Shown: positions 1 through 10,518, counted from the first letter of the stretch. The stretch is 64,000 bases of DNA from Pomphorhynchus laevis (GCA_012934845.2 WNNJ02003507.1:1-64000); one strand, 5' to 3'. Made by a program: numbers and translations. Notes: generated by a model from the sequence alone, not told the origin.

Positions 1-22
1 ACTGTAATTTTTTTTAGATGTA

Positions 23-51
23 CTGAAGAAGGGCAGTTAGCCCGAAAGCTT
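23..51 (+). ncRNA. PLE hammerhead-type ribozyme motif
   Basis: The order is CTGAAGA, one extra A, a GGGC/GCCC hairpin, GAAA, then the palindrome AAGCTT. This is the layout of the minimal hammerhead motifs reported from the terminal repeats of Penelope-like elements, where a palindromic stem III is thought to form between two RNA copies. The 90 bp from here are repeated in diverged form near 59,909-59,990, so this is the 3' tail of a PLE whose coding part lies outside the window. Self-cleavage is inferred only. Confidence 0.65.
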
Positions 52-165
52 TACAAGAAATTGCTCTTGGTCTTAATTTCCTGTTTTTTTTATCTTACGA
101 CAATTATTACTAATGTATCATTCAATGGATGATCCGGGACAGTGTCAGTTTTCCGCAAATCTAAT

Positions 166-167
<2 letters not shown>

Positions 168-208
<41 letters not shown>
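168..208. repeat. (TA)n microsatellite, left end of array
   Basis: An uninterrupted TA run that ends directly in the first array unit (AATCATAAAAG). The array is capped by TA at its other end too. The joint here falls at a different place in the unit from the one at 3,923. Confidence 0.95.
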
Positions 209-210
<2 letters not shown>

Positions 211-1560
211 CATAAAAGTTTCGTTTGAATCGGTATTGCTCGAGATTGCGAATAGCAATTCTTTCCGTATATTTAAGTAAGAGTTCAAATCGAGCATATT
301 CTTCAGTCTGCAAACTTTCGTCACTCCTAGACGGTCATGTGATAGCCGCAGCCATCGTCAGTAAGATGAACTATCACACGCCGTTTCGGCTGCCTCTGTG
401 ACATTGTGAAAATGCATTTCCGACATCTAGCTTAAATTGTTGGTGGCGTTAGCTCTTAAATCCAACAATTTGCAATGCAGACCATCATAAACAACCAGAG
501 GATCAAACTTTTGGATGCTTGACTGTAAGAAACCGAGATTGAGTGGATCAATTCTTTCTATGTAATCATAAAAGTTTCGTTTGAATCGGTATTGCTCGAG
601 ATTGCGAATAGCAATTCTTTCCGTATATTTAAGTAAGAGTTCAAATCGAGCATATTCTTCAGTCTGCAAACTTTCGTCACTCCTAGACGGTCATGTGATA
701 GCCGGCAGCCATCGTCAGTAAGATGAACTATCACACGCCGTTTCGGCTGCCTCTGTGACATTGTGAAAATGCATTTCCGACATCTAGCTTAAATTGTTGG
801 TGGCGTTAGCTCTTAAATCCAACAATTTGCAATGCAGACCATCATAAACAACCAGAGGATCAAACTTTTGGATGCTTGACTGTAAGAAACCGAGATTGAG
901 TGGATCAATTCTTTCTATGTAATCATAAAAGTTTCGTTTGAATCGGTATTGCTCGAGATTGCGAATAGCAATTCTTTCCGTATATTTAAGTAAGAGTTCA
1001 AATCGAGCATATTCTTCAGTCTGCAAACTTTCGTCACTCCTAGACGGTCATGTGATAGCCGGCAGCCATCGTCAGTAAGATGAACTATCACACGCCTTTC
1101 GGCTGCCTCTGTGACATTGTGAAAATGCATTTCCGACATCTAGCTTAAATTGTTGGTGGCGTTAGCTCTTAAATCCAACAATTTGCAATGCAGACCATCA
1201 TAAACAACCAGAGGATCAAACTTTTGGATGCTTGACTGTAAGAAACCGAGATTGAGTGGATCAATTCTTTCTATGTAATCATAAAAGTTTCGTTTGAATC
1301 GGTATTGCTCGAGATTGCGAATAGCAATTCTTTCCGTATATTTAAGTAAGAGTTCAAATCGAGCATATTCTTCAGTCTGCAAACTTTCGTCACTCCTAGA
1401 CGGTCATGTGATAGCCGGCAGCCATCGTCAGTAAGATGAACTATCACACGCCGTTTCGGCTGCCTCTGTGACATTGTGAAAATGCATTTCCGACATCTAG
1501 CTTAAATTGTTGGTGGCGTTAGCTCTTAAATCCAACAATTTGCAATGCAGACCATCATAA
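209..1560 (-). repeat. Left arm of inverted PLE terminal-repeat array (~3.8 units)
   Basis: About 3.8 head-to-tail copies of a 356/357-bp unit; the word AATCATAAAAG recurs at 208, 564, 921 and 1277. Units are almost identical, differing by single-base indels, for example one lost G near 1,097. Each unit on the minus strand has two overlapping short open frames of 67-74 and about 80 codons. I read them as pieces of PLE leader sequence rather than separate genes, because a diverged unit at 45,256-45,720 sits directly before PLE coding sequence. Near-identity of the units implies recent amplification or homogenisation. The right arm repeats the same unit in the opposite direction. Confidence 0.9.
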
Positions 1561-2258
1561 AGCAGTTCCGGCGGACATCATACTTGTCCGCCGGAACTGC
1601 TGCAAGTGTAATCGAGAAAAAAGCACGAGTAGAAAGCAGTCGATTTTGGCTATTTATAGTCAGAAATCTCGTCCCGTGATTTAGGCGGGGAATTGGTTGT
1701 TGCTTTCGCTTTTTTTCTTAAAGCAGGCGGTGACAAGATAATAAATTGTTGTAATCTATGTATCTAGTAGAGAAGATATATATTGTTTATATAGTATCCT
1801 CAAAGATGACTTTGAATCATAATTCAAGAGCCTCCTATTCTCATGACGTTTTGTCAATGTGAGAGCTTATTGAATAATAAGGCAATGCAGCATATAAATC
1901 ATTTGTATTGTGACCTAATAGCCGATTTATATATAAGTCAGTATACCAAAGTCTGAAAAGACCTGTAGTATGTTATCCGTATGATGTTTTATCATAGCAG
2001 ATATCTGAAGTATAGTGTATCTTATCCAGAATAAAGTCTTTGCGAATATAGAAATATATTGCACAAGAACAGAGTACACCACTTCCGTATTTATGTCATT
2101 GCAGATTGGCAAGTATAACCAATCTACTATCCCTATAAGGAGATTACGTCCAATTAAGAACACCCTTACCAGGTAGCAGATTGGCTATAATTTCTATATC
2201 TCCAAGAACGATTTCTTACTTTTAGTGCAGGTTGGCCTAGATTAGACCCCAATCTCAC
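1561..2258 (-). mobile_element. Solo LTR-like spacer between array arms (fossil)
   Basis: Read on the minus strand, this starts near 2,256 with TGAGATTGGGG, carries a TATA box (TATAAATAG, around 1,650) in a context nearly identical to 18,870, and ends in a TCCGGCGGAC motif that forms a perfect hairpin at about 1,562-1,604. The same family is seen on the plus strand at 18,415-18,950, diverged in the middle and conserved at both ends. It is best read as a retroelement LTR without internal coding region. It forms the centre of the inverted array. Confidence 0.6.
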
Positions 2259-2266
2259 CGGTAAGT

Positions 2267-3919
2267 CCTTAGTTGTTTATGATGGTCTGCATTGCAAATT
2301 GTTGGATTTAAGAGCTAACGCCACCAACAATTTAAGCTAGATGTCGGAAATGCATTTTCACAATGTCACAGAGGCAGCCGAAACGGCGTGTGATAGTTCA
2401 TCTTACTGACGATGGCTGCCGGCTATCACATGACCGTCTAGGAGTGACGAAAGTTTGCAGACTGAAGAATATGCTCGATTTGAACTCTTACTTAAATATA
2501 CGGAAAGAATTGCTATTCGCAATCTCGAGCAATACCGATTCAAACGAAACTTTTATGATTACATAGAAAGAATTGATCCACTCAATCTCGGTTTCTTACA
2601 GTCAAGCATCCAAAAGTTTGATCCTCTGGTTGTTTATGATGGTCTGCATTGCAAATTGTTGGATTTAAGAGCTAACGCCACCAACAATTTAAGCTAGATG
2701 TCGGAAATGCATTTTCACAATGTCACAGAGGCAGCCGAAACGGCGTGTGATAGTTCATCTTACTGACGATGGCTGCCGGCTATCACATGACCGTCTAGGA
2801 GTGACGAAAGTTTGCAGACTGAAGAATATGCTCGATTTGAGCTCTTACTTAAATATACGGAAAGAATTGCTATTCGCAATCTCGAGCAATACCGATTCAA
2901 ACGAAACTTTTATGATTACATAGAAAGAATTGATCCACTCAATCTCGGTTTCTTACAGTCAAGCATCCAAAAGTTTGATCCTCTGGTTGTTTATGATGGT
3001 CTGCATTGCAAATTGTTGGATTTAAGAGCTAACGCCACCAACAATTTAAGCTAGATGTTGGAAATGCATTTTCACAATGTCACAGAGCAGCCGAAACGGC
3101 GTGTGATAGTTCATCTTACTGACGATGGCTGCCGGCTATCACATGACCGTCTAGGAGTGACGAAAGTTTGCAGACTGAAGAATATGCTCGATTTGAACTC
3201 TTACTTAAATATACGGAAAGAATTGCTATTCGCAATCTCGAGCAATACCGATTCAAACGAAACTTTTATGATTACATAGAAAGAATTGATCCACTCAATC
3301 TCGGTTTCTTACAGTCAAGCATCCAAAAGTTTGATCCTCTGGTTGTTTATGATGGTCTGCATTGCAAATTGTTGGATTTAAGAGCTAACGCCACCAACAA
3401 TTTAAGCTAGATGTCGGAAATGCATTTTCACAATGTCACAGAGGCAGCCGAAACGGCGTGTGATAGTTCATCTTACTGACGATGGCTGCCGGCTATCACA
3501 TGACCGTCTAGGAGTGACGAAAGTTTGCAGACTGAAGAATATGCTCGATTTGAACTCTTACTTAAATATACGGAAAGAATTGCTATTCGCAATCTCGAGC
3601 AATACCGATTCAAACGAAACTTTTATGATTACATAGAAAGAATTGATCCACTCAATCTCGGTTTCTTACAGTCAAGCATCCAAAAGTTTGATCCTCTGGT
3701 TGTTTATGATGGTCTGCATTGCAAATTGTTGGATTTAAGAGCTAACGCCACCAACAATTTAAGCTAGATGTCGGAAATGCATTTTCACAATGTCACAGAG
3801 GCAGCCGAAACGGCGTGTGATAGTTCATCTTACTGACGATGGCTGCCGGCTATCACATGACCGTCTAGGAGTGACGAAAGTTTGCAGACTGAAGAATATG
3901 CTCGATTTGAACTCTTACT

Positions 3920-3923
<4 letters not shown>
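2267..3923 (+). repeat. Right arm of inverted PLE terminal-repeat array (~4.6 units)
   Basis: Mirror of the left arm: units start at equivalent points 2455, 2812, 3168, 3525 and 3882, spaced 357, 356, 357 and 357 bp. The same two overlapping short frames recur in each unit. Arm-to-arm identity looks very high by eye (single-base differences, e.g. GAACTC versus GAGCTC near 2,841). The last unit breaks off inside CTTACTTAAATATA and passes into a long TA run. Such tandem or inverted partial copies are typical of PLE terminal repeats (pLTRs). Function as a host gene is unlikely. Confidence 0.9.
2373..2430 (+). ncRNA. Candidate pseudoknotted RNA element in the array unit
   Basis: Two helices interleave in each unit. 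P1 pairs GGCAGCC (2373-2379) with GGCTGCC (2414-2420). P2 pairs TGTGATAG (2389-2396) with CTATCACA (2423-2430). The loop holds CTGACGAT, and P1's 5' strand is followed by GAAAC, so the pieces also resemble a circularly permuted hammerhead core. The diverged unit at 45,256-45,720 keeps P1 with a G-C to A-T compensatory change. A box GTCTAGGAGTGA follows P2. One representative is annotated; equivalents lie in the other units of both arms. Folding and activity are inference. Confidence 0.45.

Positions 3924-3983
<60 letters not shown>
3923..3983. repeat. (TA)n microsatellite, right end of array
   Basis: About 60 bp of pure TA joining the truncated last array unit to PLE sequence (ACCGGAGTTCGATTACAAG). 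Open frames here that read Tyr-Ile repeats are artefacts of the TA run. Confidence 0.95.
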
Positions 3984-3985
<2 letters not shown>

Positions 3986-5264
3986 CAAGAATTTTGACAA
4001 AAACCGGAGTTCGATTACAAGCAAATTCAACAACTGTTTTGAATTTAACGATAGATTATTTATACAAAAGTATGGGGGACTGCAATGGGTACATCGGTAG
4101 CGCCCGTATACGCCAACCTATATGCAGCTGAGATTGAGGATCAGTACCTAAAAACTCGAAGACTTAAACCTTAAGCTTGGTTTAGATACATCGGCGACAT
4201 CTTAATAGTTTGGTCATACAACATTGAAAGCTTACAAGAACTTGTATCAGATCTAAATCGTTTTAGTGAACTAAAATTTACACTGGCCTTACCAGAAAGC
4301 AACGGAAATACGAACTTTTTAGATACAACTATTTACAGAGATAAGCGCAGAAGGATTCAAACAACTCTGTATGAAAAGGAATCAAACGTGGCATCATATG
4401 TGCACGCTAGCAGCTTTCATTCACCAAAAACAAAAAGAACATTGATATACAATGAATTTATCCGAAGAAGGAAAATATGCAGCGAGAAATCACAATTTGA
4501 ATCAAGTAGTAAAATATTAATGGACCAATTAAAAAATAGGGGATATTCTCATAGGCAGTGCCTAACACAGTACAACAGAGTTAGAAAAATGAACAGATCA
4601 ATTTTGCTGAAAAACCACAAAGAGGAAGCCTGCTCGGAGGACAATAAAAATATTAATTGTATTCTAGAGTATAACGCAGCGTTTGAAAATATTAACAAAT
4701 TACTAAACACAAACAAATATCAAAATTTGTTCAGCCTAAACAGAGTTAAGGTGTATTTTAAAAACAAAAAAAAACATTAAAAGTCAAATTGTACATTCAA
4801 AAATTAAAAATATGGCAGAAGCGACGAAAAGTATGGGTAGCTCAGCTACATGTAAAGATAAAAGATGTAAATGTTGTGCGGATATAGTGAATGTTACAAA
4901 CACATTTAAGAGTCAACACACCGGGTTAACGTACAAAACAAGAGGTAACCATACTTGTAAATCAAAGAATATAATATATTTATCAACATGCAATGATTGC
5001 CAAAAACAGTATATCGGAGAGAGCGGTAGACAATTAAACCTGAGAATAAACAATATACGTGTTGATATTCTAAAGAACAAAATAGGATTTGACGGAGTGG
5101 TTAATCACAAAATTGAGTTTCCAAATCATATATTATCAACGCAAATTGTACAAGGAGGGTTTAAAAATATCTATGAAAGGAAACAAACGGAGCAATATTG
5201 GATAGGACAAATCATGAGTGATAAAATGCTAAATAAGTATCATGAATATCATGTACCATGGTAA
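3984..5264 (+). pseudogene. PLE reverse transcriptase + GIY-YIG endonuclease, 5'-truncated
   Basis: Penelope-like polyprotein remnant. Seen in order: RT motif B region (MGTSVAPVYANLY, ~4,080), the catalytic block as RYIGDI (~4,190; usual YIDD changed to YIGD), the PLE thumb region with HASSFHSPKTKR and LIYNE (4,400-4,460), and a Cys-rich plus GIY-YIG domain at 4,812-5,264 (CKDKRCKCC, NIIYL, QYIGESG, EQYWIGQIM). RT fingers and motif A are missing upstream, where the TA tract begins. The RT reading frame is interrupted, and RT and endonuclease are now in separate open frames. A hammerhead motif follows 89 bp after the stop. PLE RTs are telomerase-like and insert by target priming; this copy looks dead. 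Confidence 0.85.
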
Positions 5265-5352
5265 TTGGAATTTTGGTATGTGATTGATATACGCTGAATT
5301 CTTTCATGTCGGAATCAATATATATTCTGCAGAAAATATCTAGTGTAATCAC

Positions 5353-5380
5353 CTGAAGAAGAAAATTTTCGAAACGCGTT
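5353..5380 (+). ncRNA. PLE hammerhead-type ribozyme motif
   Basis: CTGAAGA, A, self-complementary GAAAATTTTC, GAAA, then palindrome ACGCGT followed by T. It is placed 89 bp after the end of the GIY-YIG frame of the preceding PLE, as in the other copies. Confidence 0.65.
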
Positions 5381-5494
5381 GTTTCAATAAATTAGAAGTT
5401 TTTGTTCTCTGGATTAATTAACTGATAATTAAACAGATTATATATATAGTTATTGAGTAAAACCGCCAAAAAAGACAAAAATAAATAAGAGCAC

Positions 5495-6704
5495 TTGATC
5501 CAAACAGTCGGTACTGCAATGGGAAGTCCAGTCGCTCCAGTTTTTGCTGGCCTGTATGTGGCCGAGATCGAAGAACGGCATATCGAAAATTCCGATTATA
5601 GGCCATTGTTCTGGGTAAGATACATAGATGATATTCTCCTAATTTGGGAACACGGAGGAATAAAATTAGATGAATTCATAGATAAATTGAACAAATACAG
5701 TGAACTCAAGTTTACACGCACTAATGAGAAACAAGTACTGTTTTCCGACTCGACATCCACCGTGAGCTTCCTTGACACCAAAATATACAGGGGTGATAGT
5801 GGGATATGGCGGACAACGGTACACAGAAAATTCGCCGGATACAGAACCATCTTTCACGCAAATAGCTGCGTACCCCTCAGAATCAAACGGTTGGTAGTGC
5901 GTAATGAGGTATTATGAATAAAGAAATATGTGAGGATGACGACGAATACAAAATTCAAAGAGAAATACTACATGATGAGTTGCACCATAGAGGATATAGA
6001 GACAAGATGATAATAAGACAGATCCGAGAAGTAGATCAGATCGATAGGTCTAAATTGTTAGACAAGCGACCAAACAAAAGGGAAGACGACAATAATAAAA
6101 AATTATACACACCCTTCACGTTTAACCCATCCTTTCGAAATCTACAAAAAGACGTAAACTTAGCCATTTGATCACTAGACCCCACCATTAAGAGCATGAC
6201 AAGGCAACCTCATATTGCATTTCGCAGTAGCGGCACTATAGGAAATATATTGCAATTTCCGAAATACGGGAATGAAAGAGGAATAAGTGGCCCATGTGGA
6301 AAACCACGATGTAAATGTTGCAACGAAATGACGTTAGCGGAATCTTTCAAGAGTACGATAACGAATCGATCATACAATGTCAGGGGCAATGTCAATTGCA
6401 AAAGTAAAAATGTGGTATATTGCTGTAGGTGCACAATATGCCCTATGACATACATCGGCCAAACCAGTTGTGAAATGCATATTCGGGAGCTTACACAAAG
6501 ATCGGACATTTTACAAAAACGTGAGAAGAACGATGGGGCAGTGAGACATTGCGTCGAAAATCCTGATCACATCATGGATACAATTATCATAAATGCAGAT
6601 CTAACGGACGAAACGAAAAGAAAATAAAACGAGCTATACTGGATCGGGCAGTTTATGACAGACAAGCAGCTGAACACAGAACATATATACCATCTGCCCT
6701 GAAA
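5495..6704 (+). pseudogene. PLE RT (C-terminal half) + GIY-YIG endonuclease remnant
   Basis: Opens at RT motif B (GTAMGSPVAPVFAGLY, 5,510), followed by the intact catalytic block RYIDDILLIW (~5,620) and the conserved FLDTKIY. Thumb sequence continues to 6,171. The Cys-rich/GIY-YIG part follows at 6,196-6,704 (CGKPRCKCC, NVVYC, TYIGQTS, ELYWIGQFM). The coding sequence is split into at least three open pieces by shifts and stops and lacks RT motifs 1-A. The Tyr-Ile-Gly and the C-terminal glutamate of GIY-YIG nucleases are visible. An inactive but fairly young copy. Confidence 0.85.
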
Positions 6705-6838
6705 TCGTAATATATGCTCTATTTATGAAATTATACAAACTCAGAAATAAAAATAATATAAGACGTTTATCTGAGAATTCTTCCTGAAATATGACGTTAC
6801 ATTGTATTGTATATTTCCAATCAAAAATACTGTGATTA

Positions 6839-6872
6839 CTGACGAAGCTTTATTGTTGAAGCGAAACGCGTT
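6839..6872 (+). ncRNA. PLE hammerhead-type ribozyme motif
   Basis: CTGACGA, A, stem GCTT/AAGC with an 8-nt loop, GAAA, palindrome ACGCGT, T. It lies between the end of the GIY-YIG frame and the right inverted repeat of the PLE. Confidence 0.7.
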
Positions 6873-6998
6873 TATAAAAAACAAATCAAGTGCTCTTATT
6901 TATTTTTGTCTTTTTTTGACAGTTTTACTCAATAACAAAATATACAAAAAGGATCTCATAATGGACGATCCCGTCAACAGCCGGTTTAACGATTATTA

Positions 6999-7001
<3 letters not shown>

Positions 7002-7075
<74 letters not shown>
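7002..7075. repeat. (TA)n microsatellite
   Basis: Pure TA tract of about 74 bp separating the PLE from the 3' end of the RTE LINE, whose minus-strand end reads AAGAAAAAGAAGAAGA just before the tract. Confidence 0.95.
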
Positions 7076-7077
<2 letters not shown>

Positions 7078-10000
7078 TCTTCTTTTTCTTTAGCCTTTAT
7101 CCCGTGTGTTGGCGGGGTCGGCTCTCATGGAACGCATCCTCCATTTGCAACGATCCGAAGCCAGATCAGGGTGTAGTCCAGCATCTCTTAGATCCTTGTG
7201 CAGCGTGTCAGACCATCGCTGTCTTGGTCGTCCTTTGGGGCGTTTGCCTTTAAAGTCTATTTTCAAGCCTGCCTTTGCGATGGAACCGTCATGTGCCCGT
7301 AGAGTGTGGCCAAACCAGCGGAGACGGGCTTCTAGCATTTTCTCACGGATAGGCATCACACCGTATCGTCGGTAAATATCATCATTGCGAACCCGATTTA
7401 GGAGACTAAAACCGCTTGTCCATCGAAGCATCTTCGTCTCCATGACAGCGAGACGACGTTCCGCTATCTTTGTGATAGGCCAGCATTCTGCTCCATAAAG
7501 AGCAATGGGACGAATAACGCTTCAATATATCTTTGACTTTATGCTATCCTTCATTTTGCGGTCGCACATTATGCCAGTTGTAGCACGCCACTTCATCCAT
7601 GTAGCATTGATTCTGGCAGTTATTTCGTTGTTCAATTCGCCATCAGCTGAGAGCACCGATCCTAGATATTTGAAATTTTCGGTCCGTGGAAGGTCTGTTC
7701 CGTTGATATTGATCGTGCCCGTATCGTTTGTATTGGTCGTCAAGTACTCAGTCTTCCTAGTGTTTAGCCGCAGGCCATGTTGTGCTAATCTGTCATTCCA
7801 AAGCTTGACTAACTGCGTGAGGTCGGTCTTATTGACGGAAGCTAGAAAGACGTCGTCCGCATATAGTAGGGTATAAGGTGCTTGACGCTGAATGTCGCTC
7901 GTTAAGGTATCCATGACCAGAATAAACAGAAGTGGCGAAAGCACGCTTCCTTGGTGGACGCCGACGGAAATACGAAATGGTTTTGATACTCCAGCTGTGC
8001 ATCGTACTCTGCTTCTTGGGCCGATGTAGAGCAGCTTGACCCACTCAACCAGATGCTCTGGGATTTGATGTTGGCGTAGCGCATGCCAGATAAGCTCATG
8101 TGGAACGCGATCGAAAGCTTTCTCTAAGTCGAGGAATGCTATGTGAAGAGGTGTGTCTTTTTCCCGATATTTTTCGATCAGCAGCCGCGCGGCATGTATG
8201 GCGTCGGTGGTGCCACATCCCTTGACGAAACCAGCCTGATTGATTGTACAATTTGCGATTTTGCGTATACGCTGATCAAGAATTCGCTCGAATACCTTCA
8301 TAGTATGAGATAGCAATCTGATAGGGCGTTAGTTTGAACATTCAGCTGGATTTCCTTTCTTTTTCCAAATTGGTACCGTGGTGCTATATTGCCAATCAGT
8401 CAGTGTTGTGTGTTCTTCGATGATTTTGTTAAAGAGTTTCGCTAACCAAGGTGCTGGGTTCCAGCACTTGGATTTCCATAGCTCGGCTGAGATGTCATCT
8501 GGGCCTGCTGTTTTTCCCTTCTTTGTCCTCTTTAACGCTTCATCAACTTCCTCCGTGCTAATTGGGAGTAATGGACCGAGTACTGTTTGGGCTTGTGAGA
8601 TTGGGGGGTGAGTGAACTCTTCAGTACATACTTCCTCAAAATACTCACGCCATCTTTCTAAAACTTCTGGTCGACCTACGATTTGTTCGCCGTTTTTATC
8701 ATTAACGCAGTGGAACTTTTCGATGTCCTGAGTTTGTTTGTGGCGGAGCTTGAGAAGTCGGAAAAGGTCGCGTTCGCCGTCTCGAGTATCCAGCTTCTTG
8801 TACACTTCCTCATAATGGATGGCTCGTGCGGACGCCACGGCTTTCTTCGCTTTACGCTTGGCTTCGTGATACTTCTGCCAATTTACATGGGTCTTATCAT
8901 CGAGGAATACGTGATATTGTCGCTTCTTTTCACGCACCCTCATTTTCACCTCATCTGTCCAAAGCCAAGTATCAAAATTGATGTAGCGTCTTCCGGGCTT
9001 GGTGGATCCAATTGTCTTTTTGGCGGCGATGTGGATAATATCTTTGACTCTGTTCCATGTGTTCTCGACGTCTGTTACGTCAGGCAATTGTATGCGATGT
9101 ATCATTTCAGACTCCTTCTCGTGGAATCGCCACCATTTGATGCGTGATGGGCCGGTACGCTTTTCCTGATGTTGTTTGGGTGGTTTAATATTCAAAACTG
9201 CGATTACGGGACGATGCTGTGCTGCTGTTGTCTCATAAGGTATAACCTTTACGTCATGTACAGTGGACATTTGTTTGCGCCGTACAAGAATGAAGTCAAT
9301 CTGCGATTTGTTTACTCCACTGTAGTATGTTGGAAGCTGTGTGGGCCGCTTTATGAACCATGTATTGGTGATGATGAGGTCGTGGGAGTCTGAGAAGTCG
9401 ACAATGCGCTCGCCATCTTTGTTTCTCTGACCGTATCCATTTCCACCATGGCACTGATTTCCTCCGTTGGCCGACATGACCGTTGAGATCTCCTGCGATT
9501 ATTAGATAATCTTCAGCGGGAATTTTGCGTGTGTTGCTGTCCAGCATCTCCCAAAATGTATCTTTCGCTGATTCGCTTTGTCCTGTCTGTGGTGCATAAG
9601 CAGAGAAAATGTGAATTGTTCGCTCCATGGTAACGATGGATATCTTCATTAGCCGGTCGTCGTAACGATTCACCTCCTTTACAGCATCACGGAACTGCTC
9701 GGAGATAGCTATACCAACCCCATTTCGTGTTCGAGTGTTACCGTTGTAAAAAAGTTTGTAACCGTTATTGCCGCGTTCGCGCTCCAAGTCATAGGCTTTT
9801 GCACCACTCCATTTCGTCTCTTGTAATGTACATACGTCGATTTTCCTTCTTCGCAGCATCATCGCTAGTTCTTCGGTCCTACTAGTAAGTGTGCCGATGT
9901 TTAGAGATGCTACGCGCATCTTTTCGTGAGCTTTATTTGTGTTTTTATAACACTGGACTGGATTACTTAAATCCCGGCGTCGTCCATGCGTCGGGAACCC

Positions 10001-10498
10001 TCGCGTATTTATCAGTAAAACCGGGCCTCGTCTTACCGCGTCGAATTTAGTGGACGCCTTATCTATGTTTCGTGTTTGCATTTTTAGGTGTGTTCCATTT
10101 TTCTTTGATAACGACTTATTTGTTTTTGTGACTGGCTTGTCGCAGAGCCTATCGTCAACCACAGTTATAAGCGGTGGGCCTAACCGGTACTAATCCAATA
10201 GTGTAACTTGTCCGGTAACAAGTGGCAGATCCTTATTTAATGGCGGGATCGACTCGCCATATCATAGCGTTAAGCCCCCAATGGATGGATGGATTTTATA
10301 GACGTAAGGCTGCCACACTATACGTCGCCATCGCGATAACGCTACTGCTAGCTGTCCGCGACTGCTTATTCGTCAAGCCAAAGCTTGCTTAAATCGCAGC
10401 TACCCTGTATATCTACAGGACACTCCCCTATCCGCAACCCGGGGACGCGACGCGTGGCGCAAGCTACGCCCGCATTAGAATCGATGATTCTAAATGCC
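7076..10498 (-). mobile_element. RTE-type LINE, near full length
   Basis: Minus-strand non-LTR element. The 5' part (10,498-10,163) is noticeably GC-richer than its surroundings, has no open frame, and fits a 5' UTR. One long coding unit (10,162-7,090) follows, then a very short 3' end of purine-rich sequence abutting (TA)n. The short 3' UTR and simple-repeat end are typical of RTE-clade elements. The 5' end is placed where GC-rich sequence meets the TA-rich stretch near 10,500; I found no clear target-site duplication. Confidence 0.8.
7090..10162 (-). pseudogene. RTE-type LINE ORF: APE endonuclease + reverse transcriptase
   Basis: The apurinic-type endonuclease starts near residue 80 of the 10,162 frame (MRVASLNIGTL, LQETKWSG, SAYAPQTG, AGDLNGHVG). 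The frame then shifts between 9,477 and 9,296, and the linker and RT continue in the frame starting at 9,477. RT motifs: AFLDLEKAFDRVP (A), GVHQGSVLSPLLF (B), LLYADDVFLAS (C). The C-terminus carries RLRWFGHTLRA and RPKGRPRQRW, characteristic of RTE-type ORFs. Two in-frame stops interrupt the second frame: PAECSN-stop-RPI near 8,329 and KSKIY-stop-SVIRP near 7,522. Otherwise length and motif content are complete, so this is a recently dead copy. LINE-encoded protein, not a host gene. Confidence 0.9.
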
Positions 10499-10518
10499 CG
10501 CGTATATATATACATATA

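Larger units (their letters stand above)
5449..6935 (+). mobile_element. Short PLE bounded by inverted ~50-bp ends
   Basis: Positions 5449-5499 (GTTATTGAGTAAAAC ... GAGCACTTGAT) are repeated in inverted orientation at 6885-6935 with two or three mismatches. Between them lie an RT remnant, a GIY-YIG remnant and a hammerhead motif. Inverted partial terminal repeats are a known PLE arrangement, so these are the likely ends of a 5'-truncated copy. A (TA)n tract follows at 7,002. Confidence 0.75.

Noticed and set aside
2373-2430. HDV-like or twister ribozyme in the array unit
   Set aside because: The pseudoknot order is similar to HDV, but no P4 or catalytic-C region can be placed, and no twister consensus is present.
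427-3767. Repeated 67- and 80-codon open frames in the array as a multigene family
   Set aside because: They are overlapping frames within a non-coding-looking PLE terminal-repeat unit, lack proper start context (several begin at TTG), and a diverged unit at 45,256 does not preserve them.
209-3923. CRISPR-like array
   Set aside because: Direct tandem units with no unique spacers, in eukaryotic transposon DNA.
3790-4100. Open frames with long Tyr-Ile repeats (also at 6,990-7,100, 10,750-10,850 and 45,980-46,170)
   Set aside because: They only translate (TA)n microsatellites.
8378-9393. Plus-strand open frames opposite the RTE LINE (and similar antisense frames opposite other RT genes)
   Set aside because: Shadow frames of recognised minus-strand coding sequence, without motifs of their own.
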